In this document: positions 1 to 8,989 of the stretch, piece after piece | How the letters are laid out: each line of letters starts with the position of its first letter | Position numbering within the stretch: position 1 is the first letter of the stretch | Assembly (NCBI GenBank): GCA_020849035.1 | Contig: JADLHC010000275.1 | Span: forward strand, 1-41,722 | Length of the DNA: 41,722 nucleotides | Direction: 5' to 3' | From: Planctomycetia bacterium | GTDB lineage: Bacteria > Planctomycetota > MHYJ01 > WSZJ01 | The notes under the pieces: generated by a model | Seen by the model: the letters and a program-made list of their open reading frames with translations, nothing else | The model's database searches: none | What the model was told of the DNA's origin: nothing | Program-made: the position numbers and the translations under genes

Positions 1-1
1 C

Positions 2-745
2 GTCACTGCGTCCGACCCGATTCCCGCCGGAATCCTGACCATCACGATTGCCTCGACCGGCCAGATCTACCGCGAGGGGGCCCTGACGACGATTGCGGAC
101 CTTCCGGAAGCCAGGAACGATCTCCAGCGAGGCGTCATCCGTCAGCCGATCCTCCTTGCAGCGGACTCCACGCTGTCGATGCGCTCCGTCATCCCGCTAT
201 TCCGCGAACTGGTCGAACAAGGCAAGTGCAGCGACATCTCCTTTGCCGTTGAGCGGTCGGGCCAGCGTTCGAGAGTCCCGATCTGCATTCCCATCGCGTA
301 CTCCCCGCCCGGGCTGCGATTCATGGACGGCCCCCGGGAAATCAATGAACTGGGCTCCTACAAGACTCAATTCGGCGCGGAAGGCGGTTTCAACCGTTCG
401 ATCTTCATCGAGAAGAGCCACATCTGGATCGAACTCCGCACAGAACCACTCAGGGTCGAGAGTGTGACAATCGGCGGGTGGGAATCCTGCAGGCCGCTCA
501 TCTGGACTCACACGATTGATGGAAGGAGACCGGGAGGGAAGTTCTGGTCCGGGGACTGGCCCGAGAAAGGTTCGTTGACCCTCGAGACGTTGCAGGACTT
601 TGTCCGACGGCCGGAGGTCGCGCATGAAGCCCCGGTTCTTCTGCTGTTTGCCCTGCCGGAAGATAGTGTGGACACCTGTGTCCGGCGGGCCGCCGAACTT
701 CGCAGCATCGGTCCCCAGGTGATGTTCATGCTTCGCGAGAAGTAA
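2..745 (+). CDS. ExbD/TolR-like biopolymer transport protein (5' truncated by window edge)
   Basis: Frame is open from base 2 (VTASDPIPAGILTITIASTGQIYREGALTTIADLPEARNDLQ...QPILLAADSTLSMRSVIPLFRELVEQGKCSDISFAV), resembling the ExbD periplasmic domain; stop at 745. Confidence 0.6.
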   Translation, partial: VTASDPIPAGILTITIASTGQIYREGALTTIADLPEARNDLQRGVIRQPILLAADSTLSMRSVIPLFRELVEQGKCSDISFAVERSGQRSRVPICIPIAYSPPGLRFMDGPREINELGSYKTQFGAEGGFNRSIFIEKSHIWIELRTEPLRVESVTIGGWESCRPLIWTHTIDGRRPGGKFWSGDWPEKGSLTLETLQDFVRRPEVAHEAPVLLLFALPEDSVDTCVRRAAELRSIGPQVMFMLREK

Positions 746-754
746 TGCACCGGA

Positions 755-783
755 AGTGGTATAGTGACCACTAGGGTGACCAC
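755..783 (+). promoter_or_regulatory. Putative TA autoregulatory operator overlapping a -10 box
   Basis: Inverted repeat AGTGGT-atagtg-ACCACT (755-772) overlaps TATAGT (760-765); direct repeat GTGACCAC at 764-771 and 776-783, directly before the ATG at 784. Confidence 0.55.
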
Positions 784-1044
784 ATGAGATTCACATCCGT
801 CCGTGAGTTCCGCGACAAGGCGACGGCGATGCTCCGCTCCCGCGAGCCGGTGCTCGTGCTGCGGCGCGGCCGGGTGGCGGGGGTATTCCTGCCGCAGCTG
901 GGAGAACAGCTGCCGCTCGACCTGCGACGGCAGGTGTTCCAGATGCTGACGGCGGACATTGCGCGGCAACTGAAGAAGAAGGGCGCCAGGGAGGCCGAAA
1001 TCCTTGCCGACTTCAGGCAAACCCGTCGCGCTCGTCGTCGCTGA
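784..1044 (+). CDS. Phd/YefM-like antitoxin
   Basis: 86 aa, MRFTSVREFRDKATAMLRSREPVLVLRRGRVAGVFLP; overlaps the downstream PIN gene. Confidence 0.7.
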   Translation: MRFTSVREFRDKATAMLRSREPVLVLRRGRVAGVFLPQLGEQLPLDLRRQVFQMLTADIARQLKKKGAREAEILADFRQTRRARRR

Positions 1045-1429
1045 CGCGAACGTCCTGCTCTCGGCGATCGTCGGCGGCGCGGCGGCGACGGTCTTCGCGG
1101 CGCCCGGGCTGACCGTCCACGTGGCGGAGCCGACGCTGGACGAGGTCGCCCGCTATGCGTCGTCCATGGCCGCACGGAAAGGCCTCGACGCCGGCATCGT
1201 GGCGCTGGCGCTGGCGGCGCCTCCGGCCACGGTTCACCCGGCGGCGAGCTACGTCGGGTCACTTGCGGAGGCCGCCCGGCGCCTGCGAGGGCGCGATGTC
1301 GACAACGCCGACGTGCTGGCCCTCGCCCTTCACCTCGATGCGCCGGTATGGTCGAACGATCATGACTTCGATGGCACGGGCATCGAAGTGCACACCACTG
1401 CAAGACTTCTCAAGCGGCTTGGGCTCTGA
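1004..1429 (+). CDS. PIN-domain toxin (VapC-like ribonuclease)
   Basis: VVADANVLLSAIVGG, conserved acidic residues (DVDNADVLALAL, WSNDHDFDG); probable TTG start; 41-nt overlap with antitoxin. Confidence 0.75.
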   Translation: MPTSGKPVALVVADANVLLSAIVGGAAATVFAAPGLTVHVAEPTLDEVARYASSMAARKGLDAGIVALALAAPPATVHPAASYVGSLAEAARRLRGRDVDNADVLALALHLDAPVWSNDHDFDGTGIEVHTTARLLKRLGL

Positions 1430-1447
1430 CCGACCACTTTGCCGCGC

Positions 1448-1972
1448 TCAGGGTCGGTATCGTCTCAGTTCCGCCTCCCCCGCCAGCACGCTTCCGAATC
1501 CGCGGTCGCCGGTGAGGCTGTAGAACGGCTGGCGTTTGGAGCGCGGGCGGAGCTGCTGGGCGGCGAACCAGCCGGGGCCGACGAGGCCGCAGAGGACGGC
1601 GGACCGGAAGTTGCGGTGGAGGGCGGTGACGACGCCGCGGAAGTCCCACGGGGCGGTGGCGGAAGCGCCGAGGGGGAACTTCGTCGGGGCCGAGCGGCCG
1701 GAGACCAGTTGCAGTTCCGCCTCCGCGACGAACCCGCCCGTCGCCCCGCTCACGACGAAGTAATGGAATGCGGGACGCGGGAAGGGGCGGCCGACGCGGG
1801 GCCGCGGGAGGCGGGTGGGATCCTGGTCGGGAACTCTCGCCCGAAGCCGGAAGCGCGGCCTCGCGATCTGGGCCATCCAAGCGTGTGCGGCGGTGAGGAA
1901 GACGGACTCGACGGTGCCGCGGAGGCCGTCTGCCGTCGCCACGCGCTGCCCGAGCCCGAACTTCGGCCCCAC
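1448..1972 (-). CDS. Conserved hypothetical protein (174 aa, GTG start)
   Basis: GTG overlaps the TAG stop of the upstream gene (TAGTG); MVGPKFGLGQRVATADGLRGTVESVFLTAAHAW...; coding-like composition. Confidence 0.55.
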   Translation of the reverse strand: MGPKFGLGQRVATADGLRGTVESVFLTAAHAWMAQIARPRFRLRARVPDQDPTRLPRPRVGRPFPRPAFHYFVVSGATGGFVAEAELQLVSGRSAPTKFPLGASATAPWDFRGVVTALHRNFRSAVLCGLVGPGWFAAQQLRPRSKRQPFYSLTGDRGFGSVLAGEAELRRYRP

Positions 1973-2364
1973 TACAGCCCCGCCATCAGCTTCTCGCGGA
2001 TCTCGTTGTCCGAGAACGCGCCCGACAGCCCCGCCGCGTAGGCGCCGGTCATCGTGAACACGCCGCCGCCGAACTCGAGCTTTTTCCCGGCCGCGTCCTT
2101 CACGTTCACGATGCGCACCTTCTTGAGGCTCTCCTTGATCGCGTCCTTCCCCAGCTGGTCCGCGCAGATCACGCGCAGCGCCATGTTCAGCCGGTGGCAC
2201 GCGACGTTGTCGAGGAAGTTCAGCGCCTCGTACGTGTCCTGGAACGTCGCCCAGTCGATGTCGTACGTCACCGCCGACCCCGTGATCTCCAGCAGCTCCT
2301 TCGTCCGCTCCGGGATCGCCCCGTCCTGCAGCTCCTTCATCTTGCGCTTCTCGTTCAGCCCCAT
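1972..2364 (-). CDS. Conserved hypothetical protein (130 aa)
   Basis: MGLNEKRKMKELQDGAIPERTKELLEITGSAVTYDIDWATFQDTYEALNFLDNVACHRLNMALRVICADQ...; RBS-like GAAAGGAG upstream. Confidence 0.65.
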   Translation of the reverse strand: MGLNEKRKMKELQDGAIPERTKELLEITGSAVTYDIDWATFQDTYEALNFLDNVACHRLNMALRVICADQLGKDAIKESLKKVRIVNVKDAAGKKLEFGGGVFTMTGAYAAGLSGAFSDNEIREKLMAGL

Positions 2365-2480
2365 GCGTCCGCTCCTTTCGCTGTCCGGTATGTAACCGGA
2401 GGCGACGCGCGCAGACTTGAAATTCCTGCAAATCGGGCCGGCCGGGGGGAGGCGGCGCGGTCTCCGCCTCCCCGCTCGCG

Positions 2481-2987
2481 CTATCCCTTCACAACCAGCG
2501 CTTCCTTCCGCTCGCCCGCGGGCAGTTCCCTCTGCGTCCGGGGGCGGCAGATGGCGTCGACCAGCGGGACCGTTTCGGACCACGTGAGGTCGCCGGCGCG
2601 GGCGCCGCGGGTGTCGCGGGAAGCGAGGATGACGTCGGTGAGGGAGAGGATCCCGGCGAGGGAGCCCTTTTCGTCGAGGACGGGCAGGCGGCGGACGCCG
2701 TTGGCGGACATGGTGCGGAGCGCGGTGCGGACGTCGTCGGAGAGGCGGCAGGTGAAGACCTTTCCGCTCATGACCTCGGCGGCGGAGATCTGTGAGGCGA
2801 GCCGGTTGCGCGTGCCGACGGCCATGCAGACGTCGCGGTCGGTGACGACGCCGAGGATGTGGTTGCTGTCGTCCACGACGGGGACGACGCCGCAGTCGTG
2901 CTCCCACATGACGGAGGCGACGGCGGCCAGGTTGGTTTCGGGCCGGCACGGGCGGACGTCGAGGGTGGCGATGTCGCTGACTCTCAT
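2481..2987 (-). CDS. CBS-domain-pair protein
   Basis: Two CBS motifs: DCGVVPVVDDSNHILGVVTDRDVCMAV and GVRRLPVLDEKGSLAGILSLTDVI. Confidence 0.9.
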   Translation of the reverse strand: MRVSDIATLDVRPCRPETNLAAVASVMWEHDCGVVPVVDDSNHILGVVTDRDVCMAVGTRNRLASQISAAEVMSGKVFTCRLSDDVRTALRTMSANGVRRLPVLDEKGSLAGILSLTDVILASRDTRGARAGDLTWSETVPLVDAICRPRTQRELPAGERKEALVVKG

Positions 2988-3045
2988 GGGAGGCTCCTTT
3001 TGGGAAATGGGGCGGCGCGTGAGGGGGCGCGCCGCCCCTGCCGGG

Positions 3046-3492
3046 CTACGAGACCTTCACGTCGATCGTCTTCGGCCTGGCCTTCTCCGTCTTGGGCAGG
3101 TGGAGGTTCAGGACCCCGTCCTTGAAGTCCGCACGGATCTTCGTCTCGTCCACCTCGGCCGGCAGCGTGAAGCTGCGCAGGAAGGACCCGTAGCTCCGCT
3201 CGACGCGGTGGAACTTCTTCCCCTTCTCTTCCTTCTCCAGCTTGCGCTCGCCCTGGAAGGTCAGGGTGCCGTGCTCGATCGTGATCTTCACGTCCTCCTT
3301 CCTCACCTCGGGGAGCTCGGCCTTGATGAGGTATTCCTCGGGCGTCTCCGTCACGTCGGTGCTGGGCGACCAGTTCGCGAGTTTGACGTCCTCCTCGCCG
3401 TTCGTGCGGGCGAAGGCCTTGCCGAACAGCCGGGAGAGGCGGTTATTGACCTCTTCGAGTTCCTTGAGCGGTTCCCACGTGACCAGGTTCAT
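3046..3492 (-). CDS. Hsp20/alpha-crystallin small heat shock protein
   Basis: MNLVTWEPLKELEEVNNRLSRLFGKAF...DVTETPEEYLIKAELPEVRKEDVKITIEHGTLTFQGERK...FTLPAEVDETKIRADFKDGVLNLHLPK. Confidence 0.95.
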   Translation of the reverse strand: MNLVTWEPLKELEEVNNRLSRLFGKAFARTNGEEDVKLANWSPSTDVTETPEEYLIKAELPEVRKEDVKITIEHGTLTFQGERKLEKEEKGKKFHRVERSYGSFLRSFTLPAEVDETKIRADFKDGVLNLHLPKTEKARPKTIDVKVS

Positions 3493-3843
3493 GCGCGGTC
3501 CTCCTGAATGGAATGCGGGGGCGCGAAGGGCCCGGGCAAGTCCGGGGACCAGGCCGGCGGCGTTCCGCAGATCAGAGAGCAATCCGAGAGCCCTGAAGTC
3601 CCGGAGGCGAGCGCGGCCTGCGCCCTTAAGGCCGACTCCCGGAGCAACGAACGTGCCGGTCAGTCCGACGGTTCCGGCACCCCTGAAGCCGGCGACGGGC
3701 GATCCTCCGCACACCATGCGCCCGATTCCGCAGGCTCCAAGCCGACATGCCGATCCGGAATGGCGGGCGCCCCGCCCGCGCGGGATTCGCGGAACTCGCA
3801 CCCGGCGAGCCGCGTCTCATCGGACACCCGAAAGGAGACCTCG

Positions 3844-4716
3844 ATGAAGCGCCTGGCCGCCGCCCTGCTCGCCGCGATTCTCCCGCTGCCGTTCGTGTTC
3901 GCGGGCGACCCGGAACCGGTCGCGGACCTGATCGACGGCCTGCGCGCCGAGGACGCCGCGCGGCGCGAAGCCTGCGAGGAGGAGCTGGACCGGCGCTGGG
4001 AGGAAGCGAAAGCGGCGATGGAGGCCGCGCTTCCCGGAGAAAAGGACGCCGAGGCAAGGGCGCGGCTGAAGCGGCTGCTGGAGCACGGCGGACCCACCGT
4101 GTGGGAGGAGACGGTCGAGGCGGGTCTCAAGCGGGCGGGGAAGCTGGGATGGCCGTGCCTGGTCGTGCGCGGGGACGGACCGCTCGCGGAGGGCGCGACG
4201 GTGGAGGGACTGAATCTCAGGGCGGAGTTGAAGGCGCCGGACACCGTCCGGGCGCTGCGCGGCTACGTGGCGGTCTGGGTTTCGTCGAAGGACGTGCCGG
4301 GCATCGACGCGCGGAAGGAGCTGGAGCGCCCCTACGCGCCCGAAGGTCACGGCGGGATCGAGCTCTACGTGGTGCATCCGAAGCGCGGGGTGTGCCACTA
4401 CCTGCGCGGCTGGTGGAAGGCGGAGCGGCTCGCCGCGGAGCTCGAACGCGGGCGCGAATTCGCGCGGATCGAAGGCGCCGAGGAACTGCGCCGCGCGCGG
4501 GCGGCGGCGCTCGAGGAACTCAAGCAGCGGCCGGGCGCCGATTCGTGCGAGAACGTACGGCGCCACCTTCACCCGTGGAACTGCAGCGCGACGGAGTGCA
4601 CGCTGAAGCGCCTCGCGCTCTGCTACCGGCAGGGGGACGGGATCCTGGGCGCGGACGTCGGTCAGACGCTCCCGGACCCGATGGCGGGCGGGCTGGACGC
4701 AAACCTCGGCTGGTAG
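3844..4716 (+). CDS. Secreted hypothetical protein
   Basis: Signal peptide MKRLAAALLAAILPLPFVFAGD preceded by GAAAGGAG RBS; Cys-containing C-terminus; ends at TAG 4716. Confidence 0.6.
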   Translation: MKRLAAALLAAILPLPFVFAGDPEPVADLIDGLRAEDAARREACEEELDRRWEEAKAAMEAALPGEKDAEARARLKRLLEHGGPTVWEETVEAGLKRAGKLGWPCLVVRGDGPLAEGATVEGLNLRAELKAPDTVRALRGYVAVWVSSKDVPGIDARKELERPYAPEGHGGIELYVVHPKRGVCHYLRGWWKAERLAAELERGREFARIEGAEELRRARAAALEELKQRPGADSCENVRRHLHPWNCSATECTLKRLALCYRQGDGILGADVGQTLPDPMAGGLDANLGW

Positions 4717-4771
4717 CCGATCCGTCGGTCCCGCATTTCGAGGCGCTTTCGCGTATCATCCGGGAACCGCC

Positions 4772-5320
4772 ATGGCCCCCGAATCCCATTTCTTCGACTT
4801 CGTTCTCAGCGAGAAGGACTACCGCTTCCTGGACGCCCTCGCCGGCGCCGTCGCCTCGGCGGGGACCCCGGACCTTGCGATCGCGACGGGGCTGCGGGAG
4901 ATCTGCATCTACGGGCACTGGGACTTCGGCCAGGCGTGGATTCCCGACGCGACGGAACAGCGGCTGGACCCGGGCCCGTACTGGATGGCCGATTCAAGGA
5001 TGCAGACCTACCGCGACGCGAGCATCTCGAGCCCGACGAAGTACGGGATCGGCCTGCTCTGGGGCGCCTTCCTGAACCGGCGGCCGGTCATCTGCCTCGA
5101 CTTCGCGTCGGAAATGACGTTCCGCCGGAAGGAGGGCGCGGAGGCGGCGGGCCTGCGCGGCGGGATCTTCGTGCCGATCGTCGAGGGCCCGCAGACGCGC
5201 GGAGTGGCGGAGTTCCTCAGCCGCGCGCCGCGCGCCGAGGATGCCCGGCGCGGTGGATTCGCGATGACGGCCGCGGGGAAGCTGGCCTCAGCCGCGGTCG
5301 CCCGGCGCCCGCGCGCCTGA
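4772..5320 (+). CDS. Stand-alone GAF-like domain protein
   Basis: Pattern HWDFGQAWIPD...YWMADSRMQTYRDAS...GIGLLWGAFLNRRPVICLDFASEMTFRRKEGAEAAGLRGGIFVPI resembles the GAF modules of sensor kinases. Confidence 0.5.
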   Translation: MAPESHFFDFVLSEKDYRFLDALAGAVASAGTPDLAIATGLREICIYGHWDFGQAWIPDATEQRLDPGPYWMADSRMQTYRDASISSPTKYGIGLLWGAFLNRRPVICLDFASEMTFRRKEGAEAAGLRGGIFVPIVEGPQTRGVAEFLSRAPRAEDARRGGFAMTAAGKLASAAVARRPRA

Positions 5321-5326
5321 GAGACC

Positions 5327-5437
5327 TCAATGGTGGTGGAGGCGGTGCGGATGGTGCGGGCATCCGCTGGCCAGGACGACAATACCCACCAGCGCCACGG
5401 CCATCAGGACCCCACGAAGCAGCCTTGTCACGCGCAT
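5327..5437 (-). CDS. 36-aa His-rich lipoprotein-like small ORF (not in ORF track)
   Basis: MRVTRLLRGVLMAVALVGIVVLASGCPHHPHRLHHH*: basic N-terminus, hydrophobic core, LASGC lipobox; preceded by GGGGAGGGGACC-ATG. Confidence 0.6.
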   Translation of the reverse strand: MRVTRLLRGVLMAVALVGIVVLASGCPHHPHRLHHH

Positions 5438-5480
5438 GGTCCCCTCCCCGGTTCAAGGTTGAGTCGCCGCGGCGGTTCCG

Positions 5481-6500
5481 TCACCGCCCGGTGTGCTTCT
5501 TCGGAATCCGGCCGCTCTTGATGCTCTCGCTCCTCAGCCGCCGGCCGACGATGCGCTCGACCATCCGCCCCGTCGCCAGCACGCGATCCACGTCCAGCCC
5601 GTGCTCGATCCCCATCTCGTCCAGCATCACCACCAGGTCCTCCGTCGAAATCAGCCCGACGTTGTTCGGGTCCTGGTAGTAGTAGCTTCCCGTCCCCGGC
5701 ACCGGCGAGCCCTCGAAAAAATTCGCCGGCTGCCCGCCGATCCCGCCCAGCGTGCTCTCGAACCGCGTGATTCCCGCCTGCAGCGCCGCGACCACGTTCG
5801 CCATGCCCCAACCGCGCGTCACATGGAAGTGCGCCACGTGCTTCCGCGGGTCCGGGATCGCGTCGAGCACCATCGAGAAGTAGTCGAACACCTTGTTCGG
5901 CGGCGCCGAGCCGTCGTGGTCCGCGTGCTCCACGTCGTCCGCGCCCAGCTCGAACCACCGCTTCGTGAACGTCACCGCGTCCTCGAGCCGGGTCGGCCCC
6001 TCGATCGGGCACCCCCAGATCGTGCTCACCGTCCCGTTGAACTTCATCCCCTCGGCGTGCGCCCGCTTGATGCACCGCGCCGCCTCGTCCCAGTAACCGT
6101 CGTGGTCCAGCCCGCTGTTCTTCTTCATGTGCGACGGCGACGTCGACACCATCATCAGGATCCGGTCCGGACCGTGGCCCTTCGCCCGCAGCTCGATCGC
6201 CTCGTCCACCGCCTTCTCGCGAATCGTCACCGCCGTCAGCTCCACGCCCTGCATCTTCGGCGCGAGCTTCTTGCTCGTCCGCAGTTCCTTCAGCACCTCC
6301 GCCGCGTCCTCGAACTGCGGCATCGCCCGCTTGCTCCCGAGGTTCGTCACCTCGAGCCTCCTGTACCCCGCGTGAGCCAGCTCCTCCGCAATCCATAACT
6401 TCGCGCCCGTCGGGATCCACTTCTCCTCGTGCTGGAACCCGTCCCGGATCGTGATGTCCGCCAGCTCGACCTTCTTCGGAATCTTCTTCCAGCCGCTCAA
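5481..6500 (-). CDS. HMG-CoA lyase-like / pyruvate carboxyltransferase-domain enzyme
   Basis: VELADITIRDGFQHEEKWIPTGAKLWIAEELAHAGYRRLEVTNLGS...STLGGIGGQP (HMGL-like TIM barrel motifs). Confidence 0.85.
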   Translation of the reverse strand: MSGWKKIPKKVELADITIRDGFQHEEKWIPTGAKLWIAEELAHAGYRRLEVTNLGSKRAMPQFEDAAEVLKELRTSKKLAPKMQGVELTAVTIREKAVDEAIELRAKGHGPDRILMMVSTSPSHMKKNSGLDHDGYWDEAARCIKRAHAEGMKFNGTVSTIWGCPIEGPTRLEDAVTFTKRWFELGADDVEHADHDGSAPPNKVFDYFSMVLDAIPDPRKHVAHFHVTRGWGMANVVAALQAGITRFESTLGGIGGQPANFFEGSPVPGTGSYYYQDPNNVGLISTEDLVVMLDEMGIEHGLDVDRVLATGRMVERIVGRRLRSESIKSGRIPKKHTGR

Positions 6501-6697
6501 GCGCTTTCTCCCTCGCGACGGAGGCGCTCGCGGGCCGCCTCGACCGTGAATGCGTGCGTCTCCAGCCCGGCCGCGACGCTGTCAATGTACCCGCTCGAAA
6601 GGAACTCGACGCCCAGCGGGTGCTGCTTCGCGCGCTCGATCAGGTCGTCCACCACGCGCGGGTCCCTCGGGTTTCCGGAATGACGCGAGTCGGTCAT
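6497..6697 (-). CDS. Small protein translationally coupled to HMGL-like enzyme (66 aa)
   Basis: MTDSRHSGNPRDPRVVDDLIERAKQHPLGVEFLSSGYIDSVAAGLETHAFTVEAARERLRREGESA; ATGA overlap at 6497-6500; GGAGAG upstream. Confidence 0.6.
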   Translation of the reverse strand: MTDSRHSGNPRDPRVVDDLIERAKQHPLGVEFLSSGYIDSVAAGLETHAFTVEAARERLRREGESA

Positions 6698-6877
6698 GCA
6701 GGCTCTCCCTGAATGGACGATGGGAAGCGCTCAACCGCGGAACGAGCCGACGATGCTAGTTTCAGCCGGTGGGGGATGTCAATCGCATCGGGGCTTCCCC
6801 GTTCCGCGGAACGTTCTCGCTCCGGTCCCGCGGCGGAACCTGCTGTTCTCCCTGCGGGGGCGGACCGGAGTCGCTCG

Positions 6878-8200
6878 ATGAGAACCACGCTGTCCTGTCT
6901 CGTGCTGTTCGCCTCCGCAAGGCTGGCCCTGGCGCAGGGGGCGGGATCGCCGCCCGAGGAGAAGCCGGACGTTCCCGACGGCTACGTCTGCGTCGACGTC
7001 TGCGGGCGCCTGCCGATCTTCGCGAAGAACAAGTCCGTCCTCGCGCCCTTCCGGACAGACCTCAAGGCCGGGCTCGCCGACATCGCCTCGGAACTGGAGA
7101 AGCAGTTCGGGCTGACGAAGGAGACGCTGAAAGTCGGGATCGGGCTCGACCAGGGACTGTGGAAGGACGAGCGACGCGAGGCGGCGTTCCTCGTCGTCTT
7201 CACGGACGCCGCGGAGTTCGCCGCGTGGGAGAAGAAGGCCGGGGCCGACGGCGACCGTCACATTGCGGCGGGGTACAGGAACACCGTCGGGATCCTGGTC
7301 GAGGCGAAGTCGCTGACCCAGGACGACTGGGCCGGTCTCTGGCACCGCTTCTCGCACCTTCTCTACCGTCACTGCCTGCGGACCGGGTCGCCGACGTGGC
7401 TGGACGAAGGGCTGGCGCGTTACCTGTCGTGGGCAAACCGCAGGGTGAAGCCGGAGCAGACCGCTGATTTCCCGGAGACGCTCCGGAGGCTCAAGGAGCA
7501 GAAGGCCTCGGGCGGATTGCCGACGATCGCCGACCTGTTGATGCGCAAGGCGGGCGACTTCAGCCAGGAGGACGCCGACGCGGCCTGGGTGCTCGTCCAC
7601 CTGCTCGTCACGCACCAGTCGGCCCTCGTGAACGCCCTCACAAACGCGCTGGCCGGGCTCGAGCGATGCGCCGTCGACCGCATGGACGGCGTCCGGCACG
7701 ACCTCCACCGCTACGCGGCCTGGCTCCTCACCAACGTCTTCGGCGACGCGTCGAAGCTCCAGGCGGCATGGGACCAGCACCTCGAGGACATCTTCGCCGA
7801 CCCGGCGCGCCCGAAGAAGCGCACGCTCTCGGTCGGCGAGATCGTCGGGGACATTCTCCCGGGCTTCGACGGGGCGGTGAGCGGCCGGGGGCTCGAGATC
7901 ACCGACCCCCGGACGGGCATCCGCTACGAAGCGCGCCGGTGGCTCGGCAGCGTCGTGTACCGGGCCCCGTGGGACGGACGCATGGGCGCACTCGCCCAGA
8001 CGGAGGACCGGCACGACGACCGGTCGGCCCCCGTGCAGATCCTGGCGGAGCGAGGCGCCAAGAACGGGCAGAAAGAGCGGTGCGACAACGAGTCCCTCCC
8101 CTTCGTCGGCGGGCAGGTCTGGGCCGTCATCACGGTCGCCTGGTCCATCGACGAGGGCGGCGCGTACCGGACTTCGCGGAAGTACCCGCTCTCGCGCTGA
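6878..8200 (+). CDS. Secreted gluzincin-like (peptidase MA-type) protein, probably catalytically degenerate
   Basis: Signal peptide MRTTLSCLVLFASARLALAQ; HRFSH...WLDEGLARYLSW in place of HExxH...E. Confidence 0.65.
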   Translation: MRTTLSCLVLFASARLALAQGAGSPPEEKPDVPDGYVCVDVCGRLPIFAKNKSVLAPFRTDLKAGLADIASELEKQFGLTKETLKVGIGLDQGLWKDERREAAFLVVFTDAAEFAAWEKKAGADGDRHIAAGYRNTVGILVEAKSLTQDDWAGLWHRFSHLLYRHCLRTGSPTWLDEGLARYLSWANRRVKPEQTADFPETLRRLKEQKASGGLPTIADLLMRKAGDFSQEDADAAWVLVHLLVTHQSALVNALTNALAGLERCAVDRMDGVRHDLHRYAAWLLTNVFGDASKLQAAWDQHLEDIFADPARPKKRTLSVGEIVGDILPGFDGAVSGRGLEITDPRTGIRYEARRWLGSVVYRAPWDGRMGALAQTEDRHDDRSAPVQILAERGAKNGQKERCDNESLPFVGGQVWAVITVAWSIDEGGAYRTSRKYPLSR

Positions 8201-8334
8201 CCCCAGGTCCCTGCCTTCCCCCCTCAAAAGCTCTTCCACCCCCCGCACCCGCCGCCTATAGTGTCGGGCCCTTCCAACGGGGAACTCGTCTCCGCGAAGG
8301 GAACCGGTGAACAGACCCAAGCTCTGGGGGAGTC

Positions 8335-8589
8335 GTGGTGGAAACCAAGTGCACCTCGTGTGAGGAAGTGAAGGAGATTTCGGGCGACTCGGACGGCGAG
8401 GTGCGTCTGTGCGACGACTGCATTTCGCAGGCGATGGAGGGAGTCGAGGTCCTGTACACGTGCCCGGTGTGCGGCATGCAGATGGGGATCGCGTTCCCGG
8501 CCGGGTACTTCGAGGACGTCGAGGAGGCGCGCCAGCTCTACCTGGCGGCGGTGGAGTCGCACCGCAGCGGCTGGTGCAAGAAGTCGTAG
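8335..8589 (+). CDS. Small zinc-ribbon-like protein (three CxxC pairs)
   Basis: 84 aa; KCTSCEE, LCDDCIS, TCPVCGMQ; TATAGT at 8257-8262 as possible -10 box. Confidence 0.6.
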   Translation: MVETKCTSCEEVKEISGDSDGEVRLCDDCISQAMEGVEVLYTCPVCGMQMGIAFPAGYFEDVEEARQLYLAAVESHRSGWCKKS

Positions 8590-8626
8590 CGGAGGCGCCC
8601 GGCGGCGGAGCCGCGGGCGCGCGGCC

Positions 8627-8989
8627 ATGAACGTCGACCTGGTCCACGAGTTCGGATTCGAGAGCGCGCACGCGCTGCCGAACGTGCCCGAGGGGCACAA
8701 GTGCCGACGGATGCACGGGCATTCGTTCCGCGCCGAGGTGCGGGTGAGCGGCGCGGTCGACCCGAAGCTCGGGTGGTTCCTGGACTACGCGGAGGTGAAG
8801 GCGGTGATCGAGCCGCTCCGCGAGCAGCTCGACCACCGGACGCTGAACGAGGTCCCGGGGCTGGACAACCCGACGAGCGAGATGCTGGCGAAGTGGATCT
8901 GGGACCGGGTGAAGCCGAAGCTGCCCGCGCTGGCGTGCGTGACGGTGCGCGAGACCTGCACGAATCGCTGCGAGTACCGAGGCCTGTGA
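8627..8989 (+). CDS. queD: 6-pyruvoyl-tetrahydropterin synthase / QueD family
   Basis: FGFESAHALPNVPEGHKCRRMHGHSFRAEV (CxxxHGH), LDHRTLNEVPGLDNPTSE, VTVRETCTNRCEY. Confidence 0.92.
   Translation: MNVDLVHEFGFESAHALPNVPEGHKCRRMHGHSFRAEVRVSGAVDPKLGWFLDYAEVKAVIEPLREQLDHRTLNEVPGLDNPTSEMLAKWIWDRVKPKLPALACVTVRETCTNRCEYRGL

Noticed and set aside
3653-3680. Hairpin GTGCCGG-N14-CCGGCAC upstream of hsp20 as a CIRCE/ROSE element
   Set aside because: No CIRCE consensus, too far from the hsp20 start (~160 bp) and no thermosensor features; could be chance in high GC.
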